Assembly (NCBI GenBank): GCA_937870635.1
Contig: CALMZP010000085.1
Span: 1-57,606 of the forward strand
Length of the DNA stretch: 57,606 bases
Direction of reading: 5' to 3'
Source of the DNA: an uncultured Acidobacteriota bacterium
GTDB taxonomy: Bacteria; Acidobacteriota; Thermoanaerobaculia; Gp7-AA8
This document shows positions 38,455-47,191 of the stretch, in pieces; within the stretch, counting starts at the first letter, position 1; the number at the start of each line of letters is the position of its first letter. The notes below the pieces were generated by a model. The model was given only the letters and a program-made list of their open reading frames with translations, was not told where the DNA came from and did no database searches. Both the position numbers and the translations under genes were made by a program.

Positions 38455-38633
38455 TTGTCCTTGCTGTTCACGCGGATGATCGCATCGACGTTGGCGAGCA
38501 CGATGTTGAGGCCGAGGTAGAGGAGGTCGACGTTGCCGATGGAGATGACGGCTTCGCCCGCGATCACGACGCCGCGGTCCAGAAGATGATCGAGAGCCTC
38601 GACCAGCACCAGCTGTTCTTCGCGCTCAGCCAT
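38451..38633 (-). CDS. Short GvpA-family protein (GvpM/GvpS-like)
   Basis: The 60-residue product carries the GvpA-type core (LVLVEALDHLLDRGVVIAGE, AVISIGNVDLLYLGLNIVLA) with almost no tail. The ATG at 38633 is preferred; the open frame upstream overlaps the gvpL gene. It overlaps both neighbours by a few nucleotides. GvpA paralogues with this length are commonly minor shell proteins. Confidence 0.8.
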   Translation of the reverse strand: MAEREEQLVLVEALDHLLDRGVVIAGEAVISIGNVDLLYLGLNIVLANVDAIIRVNSKDK

Positions 38634-39411
38634 TTCCGACCAGGCTCGCGAATGTGTAGGGCGGCCATGGGCCACTCAGCGAGAGCGTCACTCCTTCGCC
38701 GCCGTACCTGTCATTGAGGTCGCGATGCAGTTCCTGCAGGACCGATTCCTCGTCCCGGCTGACCAGCACGTTGATCTGCGGAAACGCCCCCTCGCGCTGC
38801 TCGCGGGACTCGGCGACGACTTCGGATCGCAGCTTGTCGAGAATCGCTCCCTGGATCTCGGAGAGGAGACTCTCTTCGCCGGTGCGCGAAGCATGCTTGC
38901 GCTCCTCGTCGAGCTTCTTCTTCAGGAGAAATGCTTTGCCCGGGGCGGCGTGAGCCATCTCTTCGCTGATCTCACGCAGCGTCTTGACGCGACTGGTGAG
39001 CGCGTTACTCCAAACCTGCGCGTCGAACTCGATCCGCAGCGTCCACTCCTGCTTGCCATTCAGGCGTTCGAGCGTGCGCGTGAGCTGCGTAGCATGTTCG
39101 TCCAGATATTGGGCGAGGCTCTCCTCGCTGCTGAAGAGTGTGAAAGCGCGCAGCGGGACGACCGTCGTGCGGCGCATCAGATCGGCGACCACAGCCTGGT
39201 GCCGGTAGCCGATGGATCCGAGCCACTCCAGGTTGCCGGCACGCTGATCGACCGCTTCCTGCGAGAATTCATCGCGCTGGACAGGTGTGAAGATGGCCGA
39301 GATGCCCGCGCGGCTCACCGTCCCGAAGTTCGATGAGCCGTCCACGCCTTCCGCTTCCGGACGCGCCGCCTCCCGGGCGATGGCGTAGACGTAAAGAACG
39401 GGCGCGGTCAT
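38626..39411 (-). CDS. gvpL: Gas vesicle protein GvpL/GvpF
   Basis: The 261-residue product opens with VLYVYAIAREA and has the family segments VVPLRAFTLFSSEESL and EWTLRIEFDA, and ends LSGPWPPYTFASL, a GvpF/L hallmark. The ATG at 39411 overlaps the ATPase gene stop by ATGA. Together with two other GvpF/L-like genes (41575 and 37822), the operon has three. Confidence 0.92.
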   Translation of the reverse strand: MTAPVLYVYAIAREAARPEAEGVDGSSNFGTVSRAGISAIFTPVQRDEFSQEAVDQRAGNLEWLGSIGYRHQAVVADLMRRTTVVPLRAFTLFSSEESLAQYLDEHATQLTRTLERLNGKQEWTLRIEFDAQVWSNALTSRVKTLREISEEMAHAAPGKAFLLKKKLDEERKHASRTGEESLLSEIQGAILDKLRSEVVAESREQREGAFPQINVLVSRDEESVLQELHRDLNDRYGGEGVTLSLSGPWPPYTFASLVGNG

Positions 39412-41246
39412 GTCGAAGCGGAGTCTGACTCAATGTCGAAGAGGTGCGCAAGCTCGTCCAGCGCCGTGACCGGACGATCGCGACGCGTGATCACGGTCGG
39501 CTCGAGCGGCAGGGTCGCGATCGTCTCCAGCTCGAATGAGCGCATCGACTGGTCACACGGACAATCGTTTTCGGGCGTGACGTAGTTGGCGACGATGCCG
39601 GCAGTCCGAACCTGCCGTTCCTCGAGAGAGTCGATGAGCCGCTTCGTCTCGGCCACGACGATCCGCTCCGGACGCGTCACCACGAAGACAGCCGACCGCT
39701 CCGACTGCAGCGTCGCCTGCAGCTCCTTGAGCGATTTCGAAGCGCTGACCAGCTCGGAGCCCAGCGAGCCGGCGGGGATGAGGTCGCGGTAGCGGAGAAG
39801 AATGCGAATGAACTCCTTCACCCATTCGCCTGCCGTGTGCGGCAGGTCCATGAGCCTGAGAAAGTGGCCGGTCGGCGCCGTGTCAACGATGATGCGTGTC
39901 TGCGATTCGTCCTTTGCCAGCGCGGCCATGCGATTGACGGCAAACAGTTCGTCCGCTCCCGGAGGCGCGACCTCGATCAGGTGCTGCAGCGCCTCGGTGT
40001 CATAGGCCACGGAGAACCCCGAAGGCGTGAGCGCAGCCATGGCTTTCTCGATCTCCACGCCGAGCGTGTCGCGGAAGCGGCGCCATTTGCCGCGGGTGTC
40101 GATGGTTTCGACGGTGAGGTTCGCCGGCGGCTTCTCGACGGCGAAGACGTCGAGAAGAGCGTGCGCCGGATCGACGGAGATGATGGTGAAGTGTTTGTCC
40201 GGCTCCTTCTTCGCCAGCTGAAGAGCAAGCGAAGCCGCGCAGGTGGTCTTGCCGACACCCCCTTTGCCGGCGAAGAAGATGAGCTTTGCGCTCTCCGGAA
40301 TCGTAATGGCCCCGGAATCGACGTGGCGCCGGCTCTCAAGCCGGCGACTTTCAATCGGGACTCCGCCGGCTCGAGAGCCGGCGCCACGTTCAGCTGCGCG
40401 AGAAGGCGACAGCTCGATCGGTACGCACGATCTCGCCACATCCTCGACTCTCAGCGGCGCTATCTGCTTTCGGGCCGCTTCATCCTCGGCCTGTTTGCGC
40501 CGGCACCGATCGCAATCGGGTTCCACCACCGCCCGATTCAGGATCGCCATCGGCACGTCGATCCCCTCGGCGCGCACTTCTTCAATCAGCCGCAACGTCT
40601 GATCGACGACCCACGGCTCGGACAGAAGGATCGGGACGAACCCTGCCGACGATGCGTCGCGGAGCATCTCCCGCCGTCTCCGCGCCGTCGTCTCGAAATC
40701 TTCGATGAAGCGGTCGAGCGCATCCTGCGACGAGCGCCGGGTGAACTGCTCGACCAGGACGCGGTGCTTCTCCTGCATCGCGTCGAGCGCCGCACCGAAC
40801 TGCCGGAAGTGTTCGGCCGCGGCGAGCATTCGCAGCGCATGTCCGGTCGGCGCCGTGTCGACGACAATCCTGGCGTACGGATTCGCCTCCGCCAGCTCAC
40901 CGATGTGCATCCAGGCCATCAGCTCGTCGGCACCCGGCAGCGACAGCTCGAAAAATCTTCGGAGCTCCTCGCGCTCAAGGTAGGTGCCGCGGTCGCCCGC
41001 GTCGAGGAAGCTCTCCAGGTTCCGGTCGAGGAACTGGCGATAGAGGAGATCGGCTTCGAGCTGCTCGATGCGGAGGTTCGCAACCTCTCCGCGAAAAATG
41101 TCCCGCAGGTTCGACGCCGGATCGGTCGTGAAGAGAATGGTGGGGCCGCTCTTCGCGAACTCGAGCGCGGCCATCGATGCGATCGTTGTCTTCCCCACCC
41201 CGCCTTTCCCGCCAAAGAGGAGGATGCGACGGTCCGGAAAGATCAT
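39408..41246 (-). CDS. Tandem ArsA/Get3-like ATPase in the gas-vesicle operon
   Basis: This 612-residue protein consists of two ArsA/Get3-type SIMIBI modules. The first P-loop is FGGKGGVGKTT (11-21) and the second is FAGKGGVGKTT (about 323-333). Switch-II-like IIVDTAPTGH occurs in both (IVVDTAPTGH in the first). CDRCRRKQ (first half) and CPCDQ (second half) may hold metal or pairing cysteines. ArsA is tandem and Get3 is a homodimer, so the tandem could act as one pair. The linker (about 287-309) is encoded by a palindromic repeat. It overlaps gvpG (ATGA) and gvpL (ATGA), so it is an integral operon member. GvpN, the usual gas-vesicle ATPase, is not seen. No arsenic resistance genes are near. 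Confidence 0.87.
   Translation of the reverse strand: MIFPDRRILLFGGKGGVGKTTIASMAALEFAKSGPTILFTTDPASNLRDIFRGEVANLRIEQLEADLLYRQFLDRNLESFLDAGDRGTYLEREELRRFFELSLPGADELMAWMHIGELAEANPYARIVVDTAPTGHALRMLAAAEHFRQFGAALDAMQEKHRVLVEQFTRRSSQDALDRFIEDFETTARRRREMLRDASSAGFVPILLSEPWVVDQTLRLIEEVRAEGIDVPMAILNRAVVEPDCDRCRRKQAEDEAARKQIAPLRVEDVARSCVPIELSPSRAAERGAGSRAGGVPIESRRLESRRHVDSGAITIPESAKLIFFAGKGGVGKTTCAASLALQLAKKEPDKHFTIISVDPAHALLDVFAVEKPPANLTVETIDTRGKWRRFRDTLGVEIEKAMAALTPSGFSVAYDTEALQHLIEVAPPGADELFAVNRMAALAKDESQTRIIVDTAPTGHFLRLMDLPHTAGEWVKEFIRILLRYRDLIPAGSLGSELVSASKSLKELQATLQSERSAVFVVTRPERIVVAETKRLIDSLEERQVRTAGIVANYVTPENDCPCDQSMRSFELETIATLPLEPTVITRRDRPVTALDELAHLFDIESDSAST
40321..40389. repeat. Palindromic repeat inserted in frame in the tandem-ATPase linker
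   Basis: The arms 40321-40346 and 40364-40389 are complementary with one mismatch (25 of 26) around a 17-nt centre. The 69-nt element is a whole number of codons (23), so the reading frame passes through and encodes an arginine- and glycine-rich linker between the two ATPase halves. A related sequence starting ACGTGGCG occurs near 49711. Confidence 0.85.
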
Positions 41247-41569
41247 CGATCGCCGTAGCCGGTGTAGATCCCGATGTCGGGCTGGTCGTCCTCGCCGCGC
41301 GCGGCGGCAGCCTGACGCGACATCTCTTCACGGCGCGCGCGGATGTCGCGCAGCGCCTGAAACACCTGCTGTTCCTGGACCGCGTACTCCTCCTCGGTGA
41401 TATCGCCGACCTCGAGCATCATCTGCAGCTCGATGAGCCGTTCTTTCCACGGCTGATCGTTGAGGAGCTCCTCGTTGGCCATCGTCTGGATCTGTTTCAG
41501 AACCCAGTTGAATCCGGCCACCGGAAGGCGGATCGGAAGGAGAAGCAGATCGTCGAGGATGAAGGCCAT
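41243..41569 (-). CDS. gvpG: Gas vesicle protein GvpG
   Basis: The 108-residue product matches GvpG: FILDDLLLLPIRLPVAGFNW near the N-terminus, then a helical ELQMMLEVGDITEEEYAVQE segment. The C-terminal tail is charged. It overlaps the tandem ATPase start (ATGA) and lies 5 nt from gvpF. In other systems GvpG supports assembly with GvpF/L. Confidence 0.93.
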   Translation of the reverse strand: MAFILDDLLLLPIRLPVAGFNWVLKQIQTMANEELLNDQPWKERLIELQMMLEVGDITEEEYAVQEQQVFQALRDIRARREEMSRQAAAARGEDDQPDIGIYTGYGDR

Positions 41570-41574
41570 GACCG

Positions 41575-42369
41575 TTACCGGTCTGCGCGCTCGAGCTTCA
41601 GCCGGATGTTGACGAAGTTGTACGGCGGCCAGGGGCCCGTGTAAAGGAAGGAAAGTTTGTGCTCGTACTTCTTGGCGATCTCGGCAATCTGATCGTCGAA
41701 CGACTTCGTTTTCTCGCGTTCGACGAGGAAAGCCGCGTTCATGATCATCTTGTCGCCGATCGGCTTGTTGGAGCGGGAGGCGATGGCGGCGTCACGAAGC
41801 GCCTCGTAGATTTCGTTGACGTAGGCATCGGCCTTCGCCTGAAGCGCCGACTCGACGACGCGGCCGAGCTGCATGCGGGAGAAATAGGTCGACGTCGTAG
41901 TGTTCGAAGCGATCTCTTCCTTGAGCCGGCGGATCTCTTCGTTCTCGTCCTCGATCTCCCGGATGACCTGGTCCTTGTCCCAGTTCACCTTGAGACCGAA
42001 CTCGATCTTCCCTTCCATCTTCTGCAGGACGTCGCTCAGGGCCTCGTACGTGCCGCGAAGGAACGCCTTGATGTCGTCTTCCGTTCTGAAGACGGTGCCG
42101 AAGCTCATCGGAAGGACTGTGAAGTCCTTCATGACGAGCTCGTTGACGTGCTCGTGGGCGAGGGCGTTTTCGCGGGTCGGATCGAAGACGATCAGCGGGC
42201 AGTTCGAAACCACGGCCGCGAACTCCTGGAAATGGACGGTATAGACGCGATCTCCGCGCCCGCCGATTCCGACACTTCCGAACTGGTGCGGAGTATCCGT
42301 GCGGATGATGCAGTAGACGTACTTGCCCTGTTCCGAATCTGGCTGGTGCGCCGGCACCTGTTCTGTCAT
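41575..42369 (-). CDS. gvpF: Gas vesicle protein GvpF/L (first gene of the operon)
   Basis: The 264-residue product has KYVYCIIRTD, FTVLPMSFGTVF and the terminal FLYTGPWPPYNFVNIRL, full-length family hallmarks. The ATG at 42369 (MTEQVPAHQPD) is chosen because GAGGG lies about 10 nt upstream; the long upstream frame is a shadow of mutY. It lies divergent to mutY across a 42-nt gap and is read as the operon's first gene. Confidence 0.93.
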   Translation of the reverse strand: MTEQVPAHQPDSEQGKYVYCIIRTDTPHQFGSVGIGGRGDRVYTVHFQEFAAVVSNCPLIVFDPTRENALAHEHVNELVMKDFTVLPMSFGTVFRTEDDIKAFLRGTYEALSDVLQKMEGKIEFGLKVNWDKDQVIREIEDENEEIRRLKEEIASNTTTSTYFSRMQLGRVVESALQAKADAYVNEIYEALRDAAIASRSNKPIGDKMIMNAAFLVEREKTKSFDDQIAEIAKKYEHKLSFLYTGPWPPYNFVNIRLKLERADR

Positions 42370-42379
42370 TCCTGAACGA

Positions 42380-42398
42380 CCCTCGAGACCCGAATATA
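42380..42398 (-). promoter_or_regulatory. Candidate -10 and ribosome site for the gas-vesicle operon
   Basis: In the 42-nt gap to the divergent mutY, the minus strand has TATATT (42393-42398) about 7 nt before a plausible start point, and GAGGG (42380-42384) 10 nt before the gvpF ATG. No convincing -35 box is seen, which could mean an alternative sigma factor or an activator. Confidence 0.35.
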
Positions 42399-42411
42399 CA
42401 ATACAAGCAAT

Positions 42412-43440
42412 TTGCCAGATCAGCCCGGTCGGATCGCCGAATCCATCGAATTCTGGTTCGATCGGTACCAGCGTCCGCTTCCGTGGCGCCTCTCGTATGA
42501 CCCGTATCTCGTATGGGTCAGCGAGGTGATGCTTCAGCAGACGCGGATGGAAGTGGTCCTTCGCTACTTTTCCCCATTCGTGACGCGTTTTCCCGACGTC
42601 CGCGCTCTTGCAGCGGCATCCGAGGAGGATGTGCTCGCGGCGTGGTCGGGTCTGGGTTATTACCGGCGCGCGCGGATGCTTCACGCGGGCGGACGCGACA
42701 TCGTCGAGCGGTTCGGCGGCGTGATCCCTGCGGATCCTCTTTCTCTGCAGACGATTGCCGGCATCGGCCGCTACACCGCCGGGGCCATAGCCTCCATCGC
42801 GTATCGACAGCGAGCTCCCATCGTTGATGGAAACGTCGCCCGCGTCGTGTCGCGGATCTTCGCGATCGAGGCCGCAGTTGGATCACACAAGCTGATGGCG
42901 GCGGCATGGCCGGAAGCGGAGCGGCTGGTGAACAGCTGCTCCGATCCACGGGCGCTGAACCAGGGGTTGATGGAGATCGGCGCGCTCGTCTGCACGCCCC
43001 AGAAACCAGACTGCGATTCTTGTCCGGTGCGAGTCGAGTGCCGCGCCGTCGCAACCGGCCGCGCAAACGCGCTTCCGCTTCCGAAGGAGCGCCGTGTCGC
43101 AACCCGAATGGTCGTGCCTCTCTATCTCATCGACGATGGCCGCGGACGTTTCCTGATGCGTCGCGAGCGTGGTGGGCTGATGACCTCCATGCTCCACCTC
43201 CCCCACGGCTCCACCGCCCTCCTCGGCGGACGTCTCCTGTCCGTCGTCGAGAGAGAGCTGATCGGCTCGTTCCGCCACACGATCACGACGCGCAATGTCG
43301 AGTTTCGTCTCCACCGCGCCGATCTGCGCGAGATCGCCGACAGCGGCGAGTACGAGTGGATCGATCCGGAATCGCTGGCGCAGCTGCCCCACCCGTCGTA
43401 TGTGGCAAAGGCGGTGGCGATCGCCGTGCGTCGTGCTTAG
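42412..43440 (+). CDS. mutY: A/G-specific adenine glycosylase
   Basis: This 342-residue repair enzyme removes adenine opposite 8-oxoguanine. Glu38 (SEVMLQQT) and Asp139 (VDGNV) are the catalytic pair, and the helix-hairpin-helix (IAGIGRYTAGAI) is intact. Fe-S ligands are Cys194, Cys201, Cys204 and Cys210. A C-terminal MutT-like domain (from about residue 225) recognises 8-oxoG. The start is TTG at 42412. The last codons and the stop (TAG) lie within the first unit of a GTGCTTA repeat. Confidence 0.95.
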   Translation: MPDQPGRIAESIEFWFDRYQRPLPWRLSYDPYLVWVSEVMLQQTRMEVVLRYFSPFVTRFPDVRALAAASEEDVLAAWSGLGYYRRARMLHAGGRDIVERFGGVIPADPLSLQTIAGIGRYTAGAIASIAYRQRAPIVDGNVARVVSRIFAIEAAVGSHKLMAAAWPEAERLVNSCSDPRALNQGLMEIGALVCTPQKPDCDSCPVRVECRAVATGRANALPLPKERRVATRMVVPLYLIDDGRGRFLMRRERGGLMTSMLHLPHGSTALLGGRLLSVVERELIGSFRHTITTRNVEFRLHRADLREIADSGEYEWIDPESLAQLPHPSYVAKAVAIAVRRA

Positions 43441-43602
43441 TGCTTAGTGCTTGGTGCTTAGTGCTTGGTGCTGGGTGGCGATCCACGTCATCCTGAGCCG
43501 GCGGAGCGCGGCGAAGGACCTCAGACTACGTATCCTGAGGTCCTTCGGCGTCTCCGCGCCTCAGGATGACGTGAACATGACCAAGCACCAAGCACCAAGC
43601 AC
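43433..43602. repeat. Nested composite repeat: GTGCTTA/GTGCTTG heptamers around a CATCCTGAG palindrome
   Basis: Six 7-nt units (43433-43474) face three CAAGCAC units (43582-43602). Between them an inner palindrome (43484-43573) runs from CACGTCATCCTGAG to CTCAGGATGACGTG, with GGCGAAGGACCTCAG and its complement inside. The outer arm begins inside the mutY stop codon. The layout matches 10411-10611 with different heptamers. Confidence 0.88.
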
Positions 43603-43633
43603 GATAGCCTCAGCACGCAGGTAGAATCTGCGG

Positions 43634-46330
43634 ATGCGCGGGCGGGTATCCCTGTTCCTATCGACACTTCTCCTCTTTGCCACAGCGGCTTCACCTCAAT
43701 GCAATTACCGGCTGGAGTACAGCGCGACTCTTCGCGCGACGTACTTTGACGCTGTCATCGATGGCAACGATCTGTGGGCGGCGACCGGATACGGGGTCCA
43801 GCTCTTCGATCGCAGCGTCGATCCGCCGCGGCTGAAGGCCTCGCTCGCGGTTCCGGAGACGACACGCAGCATCGACGTGCGCGATGGCGTCGGGTACGCC
43901 GGAAGCGGGACCGGCGTTCATGTCGTGCGGAGCAACGGGGAGCGCCTCGAGCTCGTGCGATCGCTCGACGTAGCCGCCCAGGTCAACGACGTCGTAACGA
44001 CTGCATCGACACTCTACGTCGCGACTGCGAACGGGCTCGTTGCATTCGACCGGCGCGATCCGCTCAGTCCCGCTGCACCAGCCGTACTTTCGACGAGCAA
44101 CCAGAATGTCCTTTCGCTCGCGCGGAGTGGTGATGATGTCTACGCCGCGGATGGCGACCGCACCGTGGAACGATTCCGCGGCACATCCCCCTCGGGTGCG
44201 CTCACCGCGCTGGAGCGTTCGCTTTCCGTGACGGTCGCCGGCCCGCGGATTCTCGTCTCGGACGGACAGCAGGCTCAGATCTTCGCCACGACCGGGACCC
44301 CGATCGCAACCGCGCCCATCGCCGCACTGACAGCGACGGCTTGGGACACGAACACTCTTTTCGTTGCGGGAAACGATCGGCGTTTCCGCGCGGTCGATCT
44401 CACTTTCGCCGAGCAGCCGGTCGAGTTGTTCGCAGCCGATATCGTTCCGACCGGAGGAACCGTCAATCGCATCGGTGCGATGATCGTGGCCGGCAACCGC
44501 GTGTACGTGGCCGGAGGAGATGCCGGACTTCTCACCCTCGACGCTGCGGGCTTTACCGCGCCCCATGCAGTCCGCGGCTACCGTTTCGGAGCGAAGACCT
44601 CGATTGCCGACGGTGGTACTGCGCTCTTCGCGGCCGATGCTGCGAACGGACTGTCAGCAATCTCACGATTCAGTTCGGGCTCGCTCGCGCAGGAACGCAC
44701 ATGGGGTACGGCGCAGTCACATATCGTTCATGACCTCAGGAACAACGTGCTCCTGACGTCGAGCGGCTCCACGCTCTCGTTATGGGCCGTCACTTCGACG
44801 CCATCTGAAGTCGCGGCCGTGGCCACTGCCGCGCCGGTCCGCGCGGCTGTGCTGGCAGGCGCAACACGCGCTGTGGTCCTCCTCACCGATGGAACTCTCT
44901 GGAGAGTCACGGGAGAAGGAACGGCAGCAATCACCCGTCTAGACGTTCCTTCGGCAGCGCTCCTCGCGCGATCGGATGCAGGTACTGCAGTCGCATCACT
45001 GAATGACGCGGGTACGACAGACATCCGCTTCTATGCGAACAGTGATTTCGCCACATCGCCCCGCACGTTCTCGGTGCCCGGCGCGGCCATGGCCCTCGCC
45101 GTCGATCAGTCGCGAGCGGCCACGTTCACCTTTCGGGGCATCACGATCGTGGATTTCGCGGGGGCGGTGCCGACCGAGACCGTGCTTCCGCAATCCAATA
45201 CAGCGGTCGTCCGCGATCTCGCCCTTCGCGGTTCGACTCTCATCGACGTGACGCCGAGCTCTCTCCGCGTCTGGAACATCGACGAGCGGCGCCTCGTCCG
45301 CTCGTTTGCAATGCCAGCCGACACCATTTCGGTCGCATTGCATCCATCGGCGCCGATCGCCACCGTCCTGGCCGGCGATTCTGTCGTGACGGTGAACTAC
45401 GAGTCGGCCAGCCGTCAGCCCGCACAGACATCGCTCCTCGGCGGCAGTCGTTACCCGCGGAAAACTGCAGCGAGCTCGACCCGGCTTTTTATCTTCGACG
45501 GGCAGTCGGTCGAGATTTACGAGACTGGTCCAGGCGCCTCGCCTCGCTACACCACGACCATCAGCGTGCCGGGCGCGCTCGACATCGCAGCATCGGAAAC
45601 CTCGCTGTTCGTCCTGTTCAGCAATCGCACAGTCATGGCGTTCACGCACGCAGGCCTCCCGGTGCGCTCGACCACGGTCGACGAAGGCGCCGACACCCTG
45701 CCGCTCTCGATCTCGACCGCCGGCGGCGCACCGTGGGTATCGGTGCGACGCGGTTGCACGACTACCGGCTGCGAGGAGCGCACGGTCGTGCTCGATCCCT
45801 CGTCACTCGTTCGAACGGCTTCGCTGGATGGTGAAGTGAATGACCTGACGGTGAACGGCTCGACGGTGTACGCGCTGATGGACATCCCGCCGTCCACCGA
45901 GATCCGGTCGTACTCGATCTCCGATCCTCTCCATCCGGCTCTGACCGGATCGCGTCCAGCCGAAGGATCGGCGACGGCGATCGCCACCGATGGGTTGACG
46001 ATCTTCGCGCTGGGCACCCGCCTCTTTTCCTACACGACCTCACTGACGAAGATCGGCGAGGAGCTTGGAACTGCCGCGGTCACGGCGGCCACCGATCTGG
46101 CAGTCGATGAAGGTTGCGCGGTCCTTACCGGCCGCTCGGGCGCCGCGGAGCTCTACCGCCGTTCGGGCTCGCAGTGGACTTCGGGCGGGTTCATCTCCAT
46201 CCCGGGCGTGAGCCGCGGCATCGTCCAGCAGCCGGGCAGGATCCTGATCCTCACCGATTACTCCATGGAAATGTGGTCGCGACTCGCGCCGCCGCCGACT
46301 CCCCGCCGCCGGCGCGCCGCGGGAGACTGA
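43634..46330 (+). CDS. Secreted beta-propeller (LVIVD/WD40-like) protein, 898 aa
   Basis: A signal peptide (VSLFLSTLLLFATAASPQ) precedes about 870 residues of repeated four-strand blades with a recurring AxxGNDLWAATxxG-like pattern (for example DVVTTASTLYVATANGLVAF). Such extracytoplasmic propellers bind or organise other proteins; no catalytic motif is seen. ATG at 43634; CAGGTAG is a poor ribosome site. It stands alone, followed 7 nt later by the enoyl-CoA hydratase gene. Confidence 0.75.
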   Translation: MRGRVSLFLSTLLLFATAASPQCNYRLEYSATLRATYFDAVIDGNDLWAATGYGVQLFDRSVDPPRLKASLAVPETTRSIDVRDGVGYAGSGTGVHVVRSNGERLELVRSLDVAAQVNDVVTTASTLYVATANGLVAFDRRDPLSPAAPAVLSTSNQNVLSLARSGDDVYAADGDRTVERFRGTSPSGALTALERSLSVTVAGPRILVSDGQQAQIFATTGTPIATAPIAALTATAWDTNTLFVAGNDRRFRAVDLTFAEQPVELFAADIVPTGGTVNRIGAMIVAGNRVYVAGGDAGLLTLDAAGFTAPHAVRGYRFGAKTSIADGGTALFAADAANGLSAISRFSSGSLAQERTWGTAQSHIVHDLRNNVLLTSSGSTLSLWAVTSTPSEVAAVATAAPVRAAVLAGATRAVVLLTDGTLWRVTGEGTAAITRLDVPSAALLARSDAGTAVASLNDAGTTDIRFYANSDFATSPRTFSVPGAAMALAVDQSRAATFTFRGITIVDFAGAVPTETVLPQSNTAVVRDLALRGSTLIDVTPSSLRVWNIDERRLVRSFAMPADTISVALHPSAPIATVLAGDSVVTVNYESASRQPAQTSLLGGSRYPRKTAASSTRLFIFDGQSVEIYETGPGASPRYTTTISVPGALDIAASETSLFVLFSNRTVMAFTHAGLPVRSTTVDEGADTLPLSISTAGGAPWVSVRRGCTTTGCEERTVVLDPSSLVRTASLDGEVNDLTVNGSTVYALMDIPPSTEIRSYSISDPLHPALTGSRPAEGSATAIATDGLTIFALGTRLFSYTTSLTKIGEELGTAAVTAATDLAVDEGCAVLTGRSGAAELYRRSGSQWTSGGFISIPGVSRGIVQQPGRILILTDYSMEMWSRLAPPPTPRRRRAAGD

Positions 46331-46337
46331 GACAGCA

Positions 46338-47096
46338 ATGGCCAAGATCAGATTCACCGAAGAAGAACACGCCTACCGGATCACACTCGACGACCCGCCG
46401 CTGCACATCCTCGACATCGCAATGCTCGACGAGCTGCGCAACGCTGTGGCACGTGTGAAGCCGAATCGTCACGCGCTGATCATCGACTCGACCGGAGAGA
46501 AAGCCTTCTCCGCCGGGGCGAGCGTCGCCGATCACATCGGCGAACGCGTCAGGGAAATGCTTGCCGTTTTCCACGACACCTTCCGCGCGCTGGCCGCGCT
46601 CGACATCGTGACCGTTGCACTCGTCCGTGGTGCAGCGCTCGGTGGCGGCTGCGAGCTCGCGCTGGCGTGCGATTTCGTCCTTGGTTCCGACCGCGCCCGC
46701 TTCGGACAGCCCGAGATCAATCTCGGCGTCTTCCCGCCGGTCGCCGCTTGGCAGCTTTCGAGGCAGGTCGCACCTCGCAAGGGGCTGGAGCTGTTGTTGA
46801 CAGGAGATCCGATCGACGCCGCCACCGCCGAGGGGTTCGGCCTCGTGAACGCGGTTTTCCCGATCGCGGAGTTCGACGCCGGCTGCGCGAAGTGGCTGGA
46901 GCGGCTCTTCAGACAGAGCTCGTCGTCTCTCAGGTATGCGAGACGAGCGTTCCGCCTGGCACAGTGCGACGACTTCAAGGAACGCCTGGCTTCCGTGGAG
47001 AGACTCTATCTGGACGAGCTGATGGCGACCGCCGACGCCACGGAGGGATTGAACGCGTTTCTGGAGAAGAGAAAGGCAAACTGGAAGGGGCGGTAG
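46338..47096 (+). CDS. Enoyl-CoA hydratase/isomerase (crotonase family), possibly dienoyl-CoA hydratase type
   Basis: This 252-residue protein has crotonase motifs EKAFSAGASVADHI and GAALGGGCELALACDFV (oxyanion hole), and RFGQPEINLGVFPP. The ASVADH stretch and FPPVAAWQL resemble cyclohexa-1,5-diene-1-carbonyl-CoA hydratases of anaerobic benzoyl-CoA degradation. Other crotonases cannot be excluded, since the substrate cannot be read from sequence. No benzoyl-CoA reductase genes are near. Confidence 0.8.
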   Translation: MAKIRFTEEEHAYRITLDDPPLHILDIAMLDELRNAVARVKPNRHALIIDSTGEKAFSAGASVADHIGERVREMLAVFHDTFRALAALDIVTVALVRGAALGGGCELALACDFVLGSDRARFGQPEINLGVFPPVAAWQLSRQVAPRKGLELLLTGDPIDAATAEGFGLVNAVFPIAEFDAGCAKWLERLFRQSSSSLRYARRAFRLAQCDDFKERLASVERLYLDELMATADATEGLNAFLEKRKANWKGR

Positions 47097-47098
47097 TC

Positions 47099-47124
47099 CA
47101 CGTCATCCTGCTCAGGGTGACGTG
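47099..47124. repeat. Short CACGTCATCCTG palindrome
   Basis: CACGTCATCCTG and CAGGGTGACGTG form a minimal hairpin of the same family as the inner palindromes at 10464 and 43484. It is 3 nt after the enoyl-CoA hydratase stop, where it could end the transcript. Confidence 0.7.
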
Positions 47125-47144
47125 GGGGCGGGCGCCGCAAAGCG

Positions 47145-47188
47145 TGGAGCGCGGGCGACCTCGCCCTCGCACGGTTAACGGTTAACGG
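47145..47188. repeat. GGAGCGCGGGCGA palindrome followed by ACGGTTA heptamers
   Basis: A palindromic GC-rich unit (47145-47170) of the type also present in rho is directly followed by two ACGGTTA units and ACGG (47171-47188). It lies in the convergent gap before the next minus-strand gene. Confidence 0.6.
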
Positions 47189-47191
47189 ATC

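Noticed and set aside
39408-41246. Arsenite-efflux ATPase ArsA in an arsenic operon
   Set aside because: No arsB, arsD or arsR is nearby, and the gene overlaps gvp genes on both sides.
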